Positions 10,947 to 22,742 of a stretch of 64,000 nt of DNA are shown here, one piece after another (positions within the stretch are counted from its first letter, which is position 1; every line of letters starts with the position of its first letter). This stretch comes from Tamarix chinensis (lineage: Eukaryota; Streptophyta; Magnoliopsida; Caryophyllales; Tamaricaceae), in contig CM060177.1 of assembly GCA_030549775.1 (NCBI GenBank), forward strand, positions 71,097,638-71,161,637, given 5' to 3'. The notes beneath the pieces are model-generated. The model was not told where the DNA came from. It saw only the letters and a list, made by a program, of their open reading frames with translations, and made no database searches. The translations under genes were made by a program, and so were the position numbers.

Positions 10947-11090
10947 CACTTAGTATCAGGACGGTATGAGTGAACCGGTCTGGTACTAAGTGTGGCGGTA
11001 ATACCCCCAAGTTTACGGTTTTAAATCTTCCGCTTCTGTTAAACCTTTCGATTTAAACGAAATTTTTCAGTAGTAAATTTGGGGGTGTTA
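10947..11090 (+). other. 46-nt stem-loop and terminal stem at LTR 3' end
   Basis: The first stem pairs CACTTAGTATC with GGTACTAAGTG (10947-10992). The second pairs 10999-11016 with 11073-11090, which is the LTR terminus; all 18 positions pair if two G-U pairs are allowed. Both stems recur at the same place in the other copies. A structured U5 next to the primer-binding site is known in retroviruses; the parallel is inference. Confidence 0.6.
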
Positions 11091-11092
11091 CA

Positions 11093-11097
11093 AGAAT
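11093..11097. repeat. Target site duplication AGAAT (right)
   Basis: This is the right partner of 6456-6460. Confidence 0.85.
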
Positions 11098-12081
11098 AAA
11101 GAAAAGAAGAGAGGGTCGGGGCGTTCGGGAAAAGACGTAGAATGGGCATGGAAGGAGCAATAAATAGAAGAGGAAGAGAAGGTAAGAGATAGGGATCTCG
11201 AGGGGTGGTTGTAGGTGGTAGGGAAATGGTGTTGCAGGGTGGAAGAAGGGGTATGGCAATGGAAGGGAGAGGGAGAGGGAGATAGGGATGGTGGGATCGG
11301 GATGGGCAGAGAAAACAACGCGAGGGAGAGAGAAAGAGAGATAGGAGAGGTCCACGGGGGAGAGGGAGCTGCAGGTTGGGTGGCAAAAATGGTGGAGGGT
11401 GGCCGGGATTATCGCCGATGATGGAGGAAGAAGAAAGAAAGAAGAGAGAAGGAGAATCGGGAGGGGCTGGGTGCGCGAGCGATGGGTGGCCGAAGAAAAG
11501 AGACGAGCCAACCCGATGAGGAGAGAAAGGAAGGAAAAGAAAGAAGGCAGGCCGGCTCACGCGGGAGGAGGAAGAGGGAGCCGGGTGGGAAAAGAAAAAG
11601 GAAAGGAGGGAGGGGGGAGAGAAGTGGGCCAGGCCTAATCGCAGGAGGGGGGAAAGAGAAGCAGGTCGGTTGGTGACCCAAGGAAAAAAGAAAGAAGAAA
11701 GAAATGAGAAAAATGAGAAGGAAAAAGGAAAAAGGAAAAAGAAAAAGGCAAAGTGGGGCAAATAAAATAAAGTTTAATTGATAAAATATTGAAATAGAAT
11801 AATTTTGGGTAATAAATTGATTTAATATTTTAATTTAAGATAATTAAAATATAAGGGTTAAAAAAAGATAATTTTTGTAAAATAAGGGTTTGAAAATTTA
11901 TTTAAATAGAAAGGTATGATAAAATAACAAAATATTTATTTTAATTTATTAAATATTTATACCCAATTTTATTTACTCAAAAATTCATAAAATAATTAAA
12001 ATAAGTAGATTTAAAGGATAATTTATCCTAAATAAAATTTATTTATAAAAGTATAGGCTTTTAAAAATTCGGGGGATTACA
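11098..12081 (-). mobile_element. Giant LTR unit, subfamily B (right segment, LTR start)
   Basis: This continues the host unit after the insertion. It holds the rest of the GC-rich leader (to about 11750, purine-rich on the plus strand) and an AT-rich U3. It ends GGGGGATTACA at 12081, which is TGTAATCCCCC in its own orientation and matches the start of the complete unit at 36410. The right flank is ATTAT. Long open frames on both strands across 11039-11761 come from purine/pyrimidine bias and are not genes. Confidence 0.8.
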
Positions 12082-13586
12082 ATTATTTGTTCCCCTTCCT
12101 TACAGGTGACCTCCTTGCATTACCCTCCTTTGTTGTCAGAACTAATATGTGTTATCAATATTTCTCTTTTTATCTCAATTTTAAATTCCATCTCTTAAGA
12201 GTGTCAATAATGGGGTGTTTATGTGTGAGAAAGTCAATCTTGAGTTGTCCTATTTACTTCAAAATGCACTCTCTCTCATGTGTTTGTGTGAGTCTCACTA
12301 TCAGCTACTAAATGCATCCACATGTGACAGGGGCAATGCCTCGAGCAGTTCAAAAATTTTGGGTTGTGCTTCTTTTTCATGATGATAGGCTTGAGGAAGG
12401 AAAATATGAATTCCCATGATTAGTGATTCTGCTTAAGCTTAATTTGCAAAAGTTTTCATCTATTCCTATTTACAGGAATGTAAACTTACCAAACTATGTA
12501 TGCAAATTTGGAAAGGGTTGAATGTCAAAACAATTGATTCATGATGTAACCATTACAGATGGAGAAAATGCTCAAGATGAAGAAAAAGGGTCGGGTGGTA
12601 GACTTTCACCTCAGGATTTTGTTGAATCTCAAAGTCTCAATGCTTATCTTTTACTCGAGAGGAATATTGATACAAGAACATCTATTTTCCATAATTTATG
12701 AGCAATCTTTCAAATCTGTGTGTGGCATATGAGCAAATCGATGAGTAATCCTCTAGTATATGTAATTTTAACATTAATATCATTGACGACCATTATCTAT
12801 TTTGGTCTTCACCCTTGCTCTCATATTCTGCAACTCTTAGTTTGTTTTATAGCTCAAATTGTTCTATATTATTATTATTAGTTTGTATCAAGCTTTATTA
12901 ATATTAAACGGGGCTCCATTGATAAAAAAAGATGTGCTGAAGCTAAGTAGGGTACAGTGTCACATAGAATAAACATTTCACCCTATCATATTCGATACTG
13001 TGAAGCTAAGTAGGGCTGAAGCTAAGTTTCAAACTCTGCTAAAAATGGAGAAAGAAGCAGATTATGCATAAACATGAGCAGAACTACTAATTTTGTGCTA
13101 TAGAACATTATTTCATAAGGCAGGGAATTATCTTGCATCATAAAACCGAACTCAACCAGTGACACATTACAAGATATGTACATATTTGATTTCAGATATA
13201 AAATTTAGATGATTTCCATATTATAAAATAATTACAGCACTGAAATGATTTTGACCCGGATCATATTTTTGCATGTCTTACAACCAACTCATTATCTAGG
13301 ATAATTCACCAAGATAAAAGGTTAAAAAAAAGTGGTAACATATATATTTGTGAAAATAATAGGATCCCATATTACAAATCTAAATACAACTCAAAATTGG
13401 GTAGCATTTTAATTACCTGGTAGTGGCAAATGTTTGCAATTATGCTGATGTGATAGTTTAGAGACACTCCTAGTGATGTTGGGTGTTTGTATGTCAGCTA
13501 AGTTTTATCATGGAAGCAAGTAGGTAATATTATTAATTAATAAGAATACATTATAATAACATCTAAAGTAGGTTAAAGAATAATAC
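12082..13586. other. AT-rich stretch without recognisable gene
   Basis: It is probably the 3' non-coding part of the CACTA element. I see only a short duplicated phrase (GCTAAGTAGGG near 12943 and 13003). The plus-strand frame at 12087-12311 has no recognisable motif. Confidence 0.4.
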
Positions 13587-13671
13587 CTTGCCCTCTACGA
13601 CCACCAACACTTTCGTTTACAATGTTCTTACACATAATCTTTGGTTGATCTTGCCTTGACATATGTGCAAG
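13587..13671 (-). other. Exon-like segment downstream of transposase
   Basis: This 85-nt open segment lies between an AG acceptor (13672-13673) and a GT donor (13585-13586) on the minus strand, with a basic peptide ending in NESVGGRRG. It lies past the transposase stop codon. It could be part of a second CACTA gene or an alternative terminal exon; I cannot assign it. Confidence 0.25.
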
Positions 13672-13878
13672 CTAAAATAAAGTAATTAGATTTCACATTA
13701 CAAAGAAAACTACATAAAATTTGAAAAAAATAAACATTTATAATATGCTAGAATCATGAATCTGTCAAAAAAGTAATTAAAATTTCATACAATAACTAAA
13801 AAAGGAATAAATTTTTTTATATATTCAATGTCTATACACAAATAAATACTTATAAAAAAGTTACAAAATAGTCACATC

Positions 13879-16800
13879 TTAGTCCTCAACATCATTAGAA
13901 ACAATAAAATCATCCACATCTGAGTTTTTCTTCTTTCTCCTCTTTCGCTTCCCCTGAAATTCTTCCCTTCGTTGACTCATGCTCTTCATTTTACTTGTTA
14001 CCCATTTGACGACTTTTTCTCCTCATTCTACTTTGAAATGATTAGTTGCTAAAGAAACATTTTCCATATGTCTTATAGATTGCAAAACATAATTAGAACC
14101 CTAAATCTCTCATTATTGCACAACTTCATCATCAATTTGATCTAGTACTCACTCTTCTTCCCCTTCTGACATGCTATACAAATCTCGAGGCTCTATCTTA
14201 ATCACAATATTCCAATCATCATGTCTTGAATCTTGAACATAAAAGACCTTCTCCACTTGTGATTCTAATATAAAAGGCTCATATTTTTTTTAATGAAAAG
14301 CCTCTATGTATGCTAGTTATTCCATATTCATCTTTTTTATATCCTCTACCTTCATGTTTCATGTTATACCAATTACATTTTAAAACAACAACATGATTAT
14401 CACTGGGATATTGCAACTCATAAACATCTCTTATTACACCATAATATAAGTCATTTGAATGACCATCTCCTTGCACCATAACACTGCTATTTTGGCATTT
14501 CTTATCTACTTCTCGATCAAGTGTGTGAAATCTAAACCCATTAGCAATAAGCCCACTATAGCACCTTGTGGTGCATAACGGACGACACACCAAGTGATAC
14601 AAACTTTCATCAACTGATCCTTCGTTATATAATTTCTCCACCTATTAATCAATGAAGGAAATATGAATACATTTACATATCATAGGTAACATTTTATCAC
14701 ATCATAGAAATTAAGGAGATATGACATACACGATTATAAAGCCAATATGAAAATTGAGTCTTATGTCTCCTCTCTACATTTCTAGGATTTTGATTTTCAA
14801 TCGCTATTTTTTATTTGTGCATCCTAATATAAAAAGGAAATTGAAAGTTTTAGGAATATACTTATATAGCCTTAATCTACATATATGATAAATACTCTTA
14901 TGAATTTTAGAATAACAATTGATTTACTTTACAAATTCTTGAAGCTCATCAAAATTATGGAGGACATATAAGTGAGCCTGATCAAACTCCTCGAACCTAA
15001 GTTCTTGAAGGATAGACTTTCCCAATGGATGCCCAATACATTTAAAAATGTCCATTTGATTTCTTTTGCCATCATTCCCAACTTCATCATTTTGAATTCT
15101 GCGATCAAACTTAGTAGCCATGTCATCTATATACCTAGAACAAAAGGTAAGGAATTCATTTGCTAAATAACCCATTGCAATTGATCCTTTGAGGTGTGCC
15201 TTATTTCGAACATTGGATTTCAAGGTATGAATATACCTAATAACATAAATTTTGATACAAATTTGAATGCAGAACAAGGTTATTTAATTATAAAAGTAAA
15301 TGAATGTAAAACTTGTAATTTAAAAAGTACCTCTCTATTGGATACATCCAACGATATCTCACTGGCCCAACAATCTTTGCCTCTTTTACCAAATGAATTA
15401 CTAAGTGCACCATACAAGTGAAGAAGGATGGTGGAAAGACCATTTCTAATATACATAATGTGTAAGGGATTTGGTTTTCAAGAGCATCCAAATCCTTCAT
15501 GCTCAAGTTCTTTGAGCACAATTTCCTAAAGAAGGAACCCAATTCAATTAACAGTTCATAAACATGTCTGGGAAGGAGCCCACGAATAACAATAGGAAGA
15601 AGTTGCTCAATAAAGATGTGATGATCATGACTCTTCATATAGGAGATCTTCTGGCCATTATCTTTCACACAATGGGAGATATTTGAACAATATCCATCAG
15701 GAGTCTTCAACTTTTGAAACATCTCACAAAATGCTATTTTTTCATCACCCCTCAATATATATCATGCTATAGGATCTCTTACTCTATCCTCTTCAACAAT
15801 TGGATGAAGATCTTCCCTTATACCCATGGACATTAAATCTAATTGAGCCTTCAAGTTATCCTTAGTCTTATCTTTGATATCCATCAATGTCCCTATAATA
15901 TTCTCAGAAATATTTTTTTCAATATGCATCACATCTAAGTTATGACGTAATTTTAGCTTGTGCCAATAAGGTAACTCAAAAAATATGCTCTTCTTCCTCC
16001 AACCATATAAGATATTTGTATCATCCCAATTCATCTTTGTAACTGTCTTTCCAAATGGTACCTGGGTAAACTGACTATACTACCTCAAAACATCATCACC
16101 ATATAATGGGATAGGAACTGTACCATTTTCCTTTGTTTTGTCAAAGGCATTAGGTAATTGTCTCCATCTATGATCTATTGGCAACCAACGTCTATGCCTC
16201 ATTTAACATATCTTATCTGTTATTGAACATGATCCAGCTTCCCTGTGACAACATGGACAAAAAAAAATCCATTAGTGCTCCAACCAGATTGGTCTGCATA
16301 AGCTGGAAAATCACTAATAGTCCATAGCATTGATGCACGCATAACAAAGTTTGTTTAGCATGGAAATCATATGTGTTAGCACCAACTTCCCATAATTATT
16401 TCAACTCTTCTACCAAGGGTTGCAAATAGACATCAAGATCTATTCCCGGCAAATTAGGACCATCAATCAACAAAGGTAACATAAGATAAGGAGATTTCAT
16501 ATACATCCATGGCGGTAAATTATATGGAACTAAAATGACTGGCCAACTGCTATGAGATGATCCCCCAAAATTATTAAATGGTTGGAAACCATTTGTAGCT
16601 AACCCAAGTCTCACACTATGAGGATCTTTTGCAAATGATGGAAACTCCTCATCAAAAGACTTCCATGATTGAGAGTCTGCTGGATGTCGCATTACCCCAT
16701 CATCAACCCTATCTTCTTTATGCCAACACATATCCTTTGCTGTCACAGCTGCCATAAATAACCTTTGCAATCTACGCTTTATAGGAAAATATCATAAAAT

Positions 16801-17541
16801 TTTATGGGGAACCCTTTTGCTATTTATCTTCCACCTTGAGGTATGGCATTACGAACATTCTTGTGCATTGACATGTTTATGCCAATAGATGATGCAATAA
16901 TTTGGACATGCATGAATTTTTATACAATCTAGGCCTAAATCATGGATGATCCTACGACACTCATCATAGGAATTGGGAAGATTACAACCTAATGTCCCAA
17001 TTTGAAGCTTCAACATTTCAGTAAAGGAGGTATCACTCCAATGGTTCATACATTTAAGATGTACCAAATTCATAAGATACCCTAACTTTGAAAGTCTAGA
17101 GACATCCAAAGTCAAATTCTCTTTATACTCCTTCAAGAGGCGATAGAATCAAGCTGCTTCTCCAGTAGGTTCTTTCAAGGTGAAGTTAAGTTCATTTCTA
17201 CCATCATTCTCTAAAAAGTCCATCCCAGTCACACCATAACCAACTTCTAACATCTCTAGCATGTCATCATGATCAATAGAAGTCTCATGGTCAGATGAAG
17301 AGACATTCAAAACCTCACCATGGTTATCCCACACAACATAGCTTTGTAGAATTCCATTCTTCAACAAATGAAAGTGAACTTCAGTTCTATTTTTGAAATT
17401 CACATTTGCACACTTATTACATGGACAACTAATCATTCTTTCAGATTCTAATTGTTCATCTGAATGTGACATGCTAAAATCAAAATCTAGAAAACGATCA
17501 ATCCCTTCCAAATATTGAGGTGACGCTCGATTCAATTTCAT
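13879..17541 (-). pseudogene. CACTA tnp2-like transposase, nonsense-decayed
   Basis: Enzyme that would cut and move the CACTA element in the nucleus. Domains in reading order: transposase-associated N-terminal domain (17541-17149; CPCNKCAN motif near its middle); tnp2/Transposase_21 core (about 17136-15762; QRLFMAAVTAKDMCWHKE, VRLGLATNGFQPF, LPPWMYMKSPYLMLPLL); DUF4218 (15755-14933; SHDHHIFIEQLLP, RWMYPIERY); DUF4216 (14641-14150; LKCNWYNM, KVFYVQDS). A lysine/arginine-rich tail ends in DDFIVSNDVED and TAA at 13879-13881. Three GT-AG introns fit: 15237-15330, 14824-14932 and 14642-14729. The reading frame is broken mainly by in-frame stops, for example a TGA between 17149 and 17136, two between 16849 and 16770 (one TGA at a usual Arg codon), several at 16034-16396, and a one-base slip in the T8 run at 14284-14291. 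It is non-functional as it stands. The family assignment is firm; the exon limits are inference. Confidence 0.85.
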
Positions 17542-19544
17542 CCATCTTTATCCATTTGCATAACCTAATTGTATTTCCATAAAAAGTTAAACAATTTTGG
17601 ATGATATATAGAATAGCAATTAATAGAAAACTTATCATAACTTAAAAAATTTCCTTTATTACTTTCTTCATGTAAACTATACAAAACCAAATGGAAAACT
17701 ATAGAGTAATCATATGAATGAAAAAAAGAAGGAATAAAAGAAAAAAATACCTATAGTTTTCAAAATAGATATATCTAGTTCGCTTTCTTTGATAAGAGAA
17801 TCCTATAAGAATGCTGAAAATTAAAAACATCATCAGAATGATAATGCCAAAATTATTGTATACTACAATAGATAATGCATTAAGAACTTCTTGAAAATAG
17901 TGTACTACTGTACTCCATAGCAAGTTCCACAAAAAAAAATATAAATTCAATCACCAAGAGCTTAATTAGAAAATAATAAACTGACCTTAGCAAACACAAG
18001 GATAATTTTAGGTAGATATTGATTGTTGGGACCCAACAGTTCTCTATTAGACTTGCATATTCTCAATGTATAGCATTCATAACATTTTTTCCTTTCTATA
18101 AAAAAGCAAGCAAGTATATACCATTCAATAAAAAAATTACTAAGTGGCAGCAGGTTCTTGCCTTTCAACCGTGGAACAAAGCTGTTCGTGAACTACTTTA
18201 GCTTCAATCAAGTCTCCTTTTATTGGTAAGCAGCTTATAGGAATGATCTATCAAAGTTGGAAACAATTGGAGCTTAGAATTGAATGGAAGTCCAAATTAT
18301 GGACCACATTAAGTCATTAAGTCATACAAGCCCTTGAGTGATAAAATCTCAAGAGGGGTTCCATCAACCCACACAGGAACCTAGGATAACAAATCATATC
18401 CTTGACATAAAACAACTGCGTAGCCAATTTGACAGAGCCTATGACTGTCCTAACTCCTAACAAGGAAATTAATACTGGTCCTTGAGTAACAAGTTTAGGC
18501 AAGGTTCTATCAACACACATAAGAACCCAGGAAGAGAAAAATATCCCCTCAAATACTAAATAGATCCCCACCATACACATAACATCCATGCTAGATCATG
18601 CAAATGTACTAAGTTTGACAACACAGCCCTAGTTCTGGATTTTCCCTCATAATGTGCATGATGATAAAGTAGTAGAATAGGCCGATTAAATAATTGCATA
18701 CATAGAGAGCAAAACACTACATAGAAAGCAAAACACAAAGACATTTTACTCGATACATATTCAATCCCAAACTTACAAATTCTTCCATTATATGTCTATC
18801 TCATTATATAATTGTAACTCCTACATATCATCCAAAGTTTTCTTCTTACTTTTTTCTAATTCCAAAAGTATACCAGTGCCCAATACAAGCTTATCATCGT
18901 TATACTCAAACTCTAAATAGCGTTGAAACCCTCAAGAAATTACCAAACATAGGGAGCATACGAGGTCAAGGACAATCTAATATGGTAACTACCCATCTTA
19001 AAAATCATTAATATTCATTTCACAACTATATTTGATTCATAGTCACAAAACTATTATTATACCACAATTTTCCCACAATTACTGATCTATTCATTGAAGT
19101 AAATCTAAACCTAACCATCATGCATATTCAATCTAAACCTAATTTTGAAATTGGACTAATAAATCAGACAAACATTTCAAATAAGGAAGGAATTATGCTT
19201 TCAACGAGGCTTAACCTCGTCAATTGTCCTCATTTTTGCAGCAAAAAAAGCCCTTTATTGCTCCGTCTTACCCAATGTGCTTGATGATAGAGTCAGGCAT
19301 CGAAGGTACTCGAAGCCCAACGCCTGTCGTCGGAATCACCACTAGACAATGCCAGTCATCTTCTGTTGCTCTGTCGAAAGTAGGCAGAGTTGCGTGCGTG
19401 GCCTGGCTGATGAATTTCTGCTCGGCCGTGCAAGTTACTAGAAACAATGGGACGTCGAGCTGCTAACATAGTTAGTATTATTAGGAAATTTTTCTTGTTT
19501 TTCTTGTCGTTTCTTATCGCCGAAAAGTCCTGCTTAATTTTTTT
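17542..19544 (-). other. CACTA 5' region without clear exon
   Basis: AT-rich sequence upstream of the transposase start. It holds two diverged copies of a roughly 130-bp segment (18325-18390 and 18478-18540 share CCTTGAGT...TTCYATCAAC) and a more GC-rich patch at 19205-19466 that may be an untranslated first exon. That patch opens with an ACGAGG-CTTAA-CCTCGT dyad (19203-19219). The open frames here (17699-17950, 18317-18589, 19224-19466) show no family motif. Confidence 0.4.
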
Positions 19545-20629
19545 TCACCCAACTCAGATTTTTGGTAACAGTTTTTTCCGTTGCAAAAGTTAACTAAAAA
19601 TTTACTAAATCATTTTTCGTCACAATTAATCAGAATTGTTGCCAAAATTAGTACAACTTGAACTTTATAAAACTATTTTCGGCCACAATATAATAAATCC
19701 GTTGTTAAACATATATTAAAATTTGTCAATCATACCTTCAGCTACAATTAATAAATTTGTTGCTAAAGTTATTTTGAAGTTGGTGAAAATATTTTTGCCC
19801 TTAATTTTTTGTAACGATTTTATCCATTGCAAAAGTTAATTTGAAGTTTAGAAAATTATTTTTAGCCACAACTTATCAGTTCCATTGCCAAAGTTAGTAG
19901 AGTTTGAAAATTGTAAAATTATTTTCCGCCACCATTTAATAGATCCATTGCTAAAGTTATATTGACATTTCTAAAAATATTTTTTTGCAACAATTAGTAA
20001 AACTCGTTGGTACATAAGAAAGTTAATTTTATAATAATCTTTTCAAAGAATCTTATTCGTTTCTTAATTGACCTTAATTGGATAAAAAATAGTGTAATTT
20101 TTTTATGATTCCTCTAAATTTATTTTTTTTGCTAATATTATATTTCTTATATAAAAAATTTGCATGATTTATTTTTTAAAAGTTTTTTAGCTTAATACTG
20201 TTTTATATTCTGAAAATAAAAAATAACTTTAAAATATTTGAGCCACGATAAAAATTAATTTATTGCAAAAATAAGCGTTCACAACAAAATTGTTGTAGCG
20301 AAAAACTAATTTTTTTTACCAACAACAATATCTCGTGATGATAAATAAGGTCTATGAAACACCCTCTACCCTCGTAATAGTTTTAGTTACGACTTGACAG
20401 GTTGTTACAAAATATAATTTTTCACAACAAAAATATTGTTGCAAAAGTTATCTATTTTTTCAATGAACAATTATAGTGGCCGTAAAAGTATTTTTTATAG
20501 CAACGACATGTTATTGTTGCAAAAAAATGTGGCATTTACGAAAACAAGCTTTTGCCATGAAAGTTATATATTGTTGCAAAAAATATTTTTTTGGCAATGT
20601 CGTGGCTAAAACCAGTTACCAAAAATTGC
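19545..20629 (-). repeat. CACTA subterminal repeats
   Basis: Roughly 100-bp diverged repeats built on GTTGCAAAAGTTA and TTTTCGYCACAATT run in both orientations up to the terminal repeat. Such subterminal clusters are the usual binding region for the CACTA accessory protein; here they identify the 5' end of the element. Confidence 0.75.
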
Positions 20630-20642
20630 TTTTCTTGTAGTG
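20630..20642 (-). repeat. CACTA terminal inverted repeat (right)
   Basis: CTTTTCTTGTAGTG-type end, reading CACTACAAGAAAAG on the minus strand. It is the canonical plant CACTA terminus. Confidence 0.8.
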
Positions 20643-20755
20643 ATACATGAAAGACATATAATAAAAGTAGTGAATTAGTTTGGTTGAACATAAACATTAG
20701 ATCTCTAGTCATTATTCCCATTTTACTCTATTCTCATTTTAATTCCATGTGAGTA

Positions 20756-21110
20756 CGGGAAACCCGCTATTATAGCTGGTGGACCAGAAAAAATCCAGGG
20801 TAGAACACATCTGGTTACTATTATTCATTGGTGGAATAGTCTCTAGGGCATGAGGCGTACCTGACCAGTATTATTTGCCCGTGGACTCGTCTGGCCACAA
20901 CTCATAATTTTTCACTGTAATTAAATAGTTATTTTTCCATGATTTATTATAATTAGGTTTGTTTTATTGAGCTCAGGATCCTCCACTATTATAGTTGGTG
21001 CACTAGAAATAGCCAAGGAATAATGCACTTAGCCACTATTATTCGTCGGTGGAACAATCTCTAGGGCACCTGACCACTATTATGGTCGGTGGACTGGTTT
21101 GGGCCCTTCT
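20756..21110 (-). repeat. Dyad/hairpin tandem array, diverged
   Basis: Subrepeats with CTATTATAGCTGGTGGACC and CACTATTATTCGTCGGTGG recur, as in the other arrays, but with more substitutions and some length changes. Confidence 0.75.
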
Positions 21111-22734
21111 CAATAATCTTTCTCTTTAAATGGTTAGTGTCTTATTCATTAGATACTTTCATTATTTGACATGCATGCCCATTAGGCTTTTTATTCACAC
21201 ACCCCATTCACACCTACTACCCTAAAAAGCCCCATCCTATATCTTGGGACTTTTACGCCTCCCAAAACATCTTGACATTCTTTCCCCACTTTTTCTTACT
21301 TTACCTTGAAAGATTAACTCCTAAGTATGTGGGTTGAGGCCCACTTTCCCATATCTTCGTTTAATTTACCATTGGCCTCTAGGTTTTTTCCCTCGGAAAC
21401 CTTAATCTGGCCTATGTGGCCTAACCTCTCCCAATCATACACAACCCATGTCACCTTTGTTCCCAACTCATCACCCTACTCAATCTACACCCAACATCCA
21501 AACCTTACCTTCTATTCCACGCGCGTGGCCATGAAACCCTAGTTGGCCATCCTTAACCTTAGCACCTCTCTTTTCTTATATATTGTCCATTCATCACCCT
21601 CATTTACCATTTCCCTTTCCACATGATCCACATTTACCCTCCATGTGACAACCTTCCATTCTCACCCCACACTCCAACCTCTTCTATTATTTATCCCTTC
21701 CATAACTTCCACACTTAGGGTTTTCTTCCCAAACCCTAGCTAAGTTCCCCATGTGCTTTTGTACCCATCTACGTACTATTTTTCACATATGGACTTCAAT
21801 CACCCCAACTACTCTTCCCCACCTTACTTAATCCTCAAGTTAGCTTTTCTTACATAAAATTCATCTCCATATATAGATTAACCACCCCATGCAAAACCAA
21901 AATAATAATTATCCAAAATATATCATTGGCTAAGAAATACACCAGTTGTAGTATTAACCAAAATAGGGCTATTAGTAGTGATAATAATAATAATGATGAT
22001 GATAATGCAAGAATAATAATAATGATAATAGTAGTAGTAGTAATAATAATAATAGTAGCAAAAACAACAATAACAACAATAATATGGCTAAAATAATAAT
22101 TATACTAAAATAATTTAAGCATAAGTTCGAGCAAGGGTTAGGGCACAACCTAAGTGAAGATGGCAGCTAGGGTGGTGGTGGATGTTGTGGTGGTTTTAGA
22201 AAAAAAGTTGGTCTTTTGGGGATAGAAAAGAGAGAAGGAGGTGGCGGTTGTGAGGTGGTGGACTCTTTAGACTAAGAGGGTCATAATGGTGGTGGCAGCT
22301 CAATAGGTTAGTGGCATAGGTGGTGGTAGCTATGGTGGTTGAGGGTGGTGGTGAAGGAGGGAGGAGGAAGGAGAAGGAGAAAGGGAAAATGAAGGGTAGG
22401 TGAAGTTGGAGGATGGTCTGGTGGGTTGAGTGGGTGGAAATAGAGGTGGTTATTGTGGCAGAGGAGGTAGTGCACAACGATGAGAGGGGTGATGATAGGG
22501 TGCAAATGGCAGCTCAAGCTACCTACTTTGCACGATTGGGGTGGGCTATGTAGGCGAAGTTAAGGGCGGTGAGTGGAGTGGTTGGGTGGAGGGTGATGTA
22601 GGGAAGGGGGTGGGTGGTGTTTTGGATGGTGGAATTATATGTCAACGGCTAAGGTGGCATCTAAAGGCACGACGACGAGAATGGTCTAACTTTTATGGGT
22701 AGAGCAAAGGAGGAGAATGGGGGTGTTGAGGGGA

Positions 22735-22742
22735 TATTTATA
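22735..22742 (-). promoter_or_regulatory. TATA box of giant LTR
   Basis: TATTTATA on the plus strand gives TATAAATA in the unit's own orientation. It sits 858 bp from the LTR start at 23600. Confidence 0.5.

Larger units (their letters stand above)
6461..11092 (+). mobile_element. Complete giant solo-LTR-like unit, subfamily A
   Basis: It is 4632 bp, begins TGAAATACCCC and ends GGGGGTGTTACA, with the 5-bp target duplication AGAAT at 6456-6460 and 11093-11097. TG...CA ends and a 5-bp duplication are LTR-retrotransposon hallmarks. No internal LTR, primer-binding site or pol is present, so a solo LTR is the simplest reading; a non-autonomous element is possible. Parts in order: AT-rich start, duplicated U3 segment (about 6915-7085), TATA box (7424-7431), GC- and CT-rich leader (about 7455-8011), ATT microsatellites, 62-nt exon-like segment, repeat array, hairpins and terminal stem. 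It is close in sequence to the inverted unit 30645-35598. Confidence 0.85.
12082..20642 (-). mobile_element. CACTA (En/Spm) DNA transposon, decayed
   Basis: The right end (20630-20642) reads TTTCTTGTAGTG, the inverted form of the CACTACAAGAAAA end typical of plant CACTA elements. About 1.1 kb of subterminal repeats lie inside it, and a tnp2-type transposase is on the minus strand at 13879-17541. The matching left terminus is not visible between 12082 and 13879. The giant LTR unit ending at 12081 probably sits inside the element and the true left end lies outside the window. The immediate right flank, a candidate 3-bp duplication, is ATA. The element in turn interrupts the giant LTR unit at 20643-23600. 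Confidence 0.7.

Noticed and set aside
11039..11761. 240-codon minus-strand frame and overlapping plus-strand frames
   Set aside because: It lies in the purine-rich leader of a giant LTR, with open frames on both strands and several phases, which is compositional and not coding.
19224..19466. 80-codon plus-strand frame in a GC-richer patch
   Set aside because: It has no family motif and lies in the CACTA 5' region; an untranslated exon or chance is more likely.
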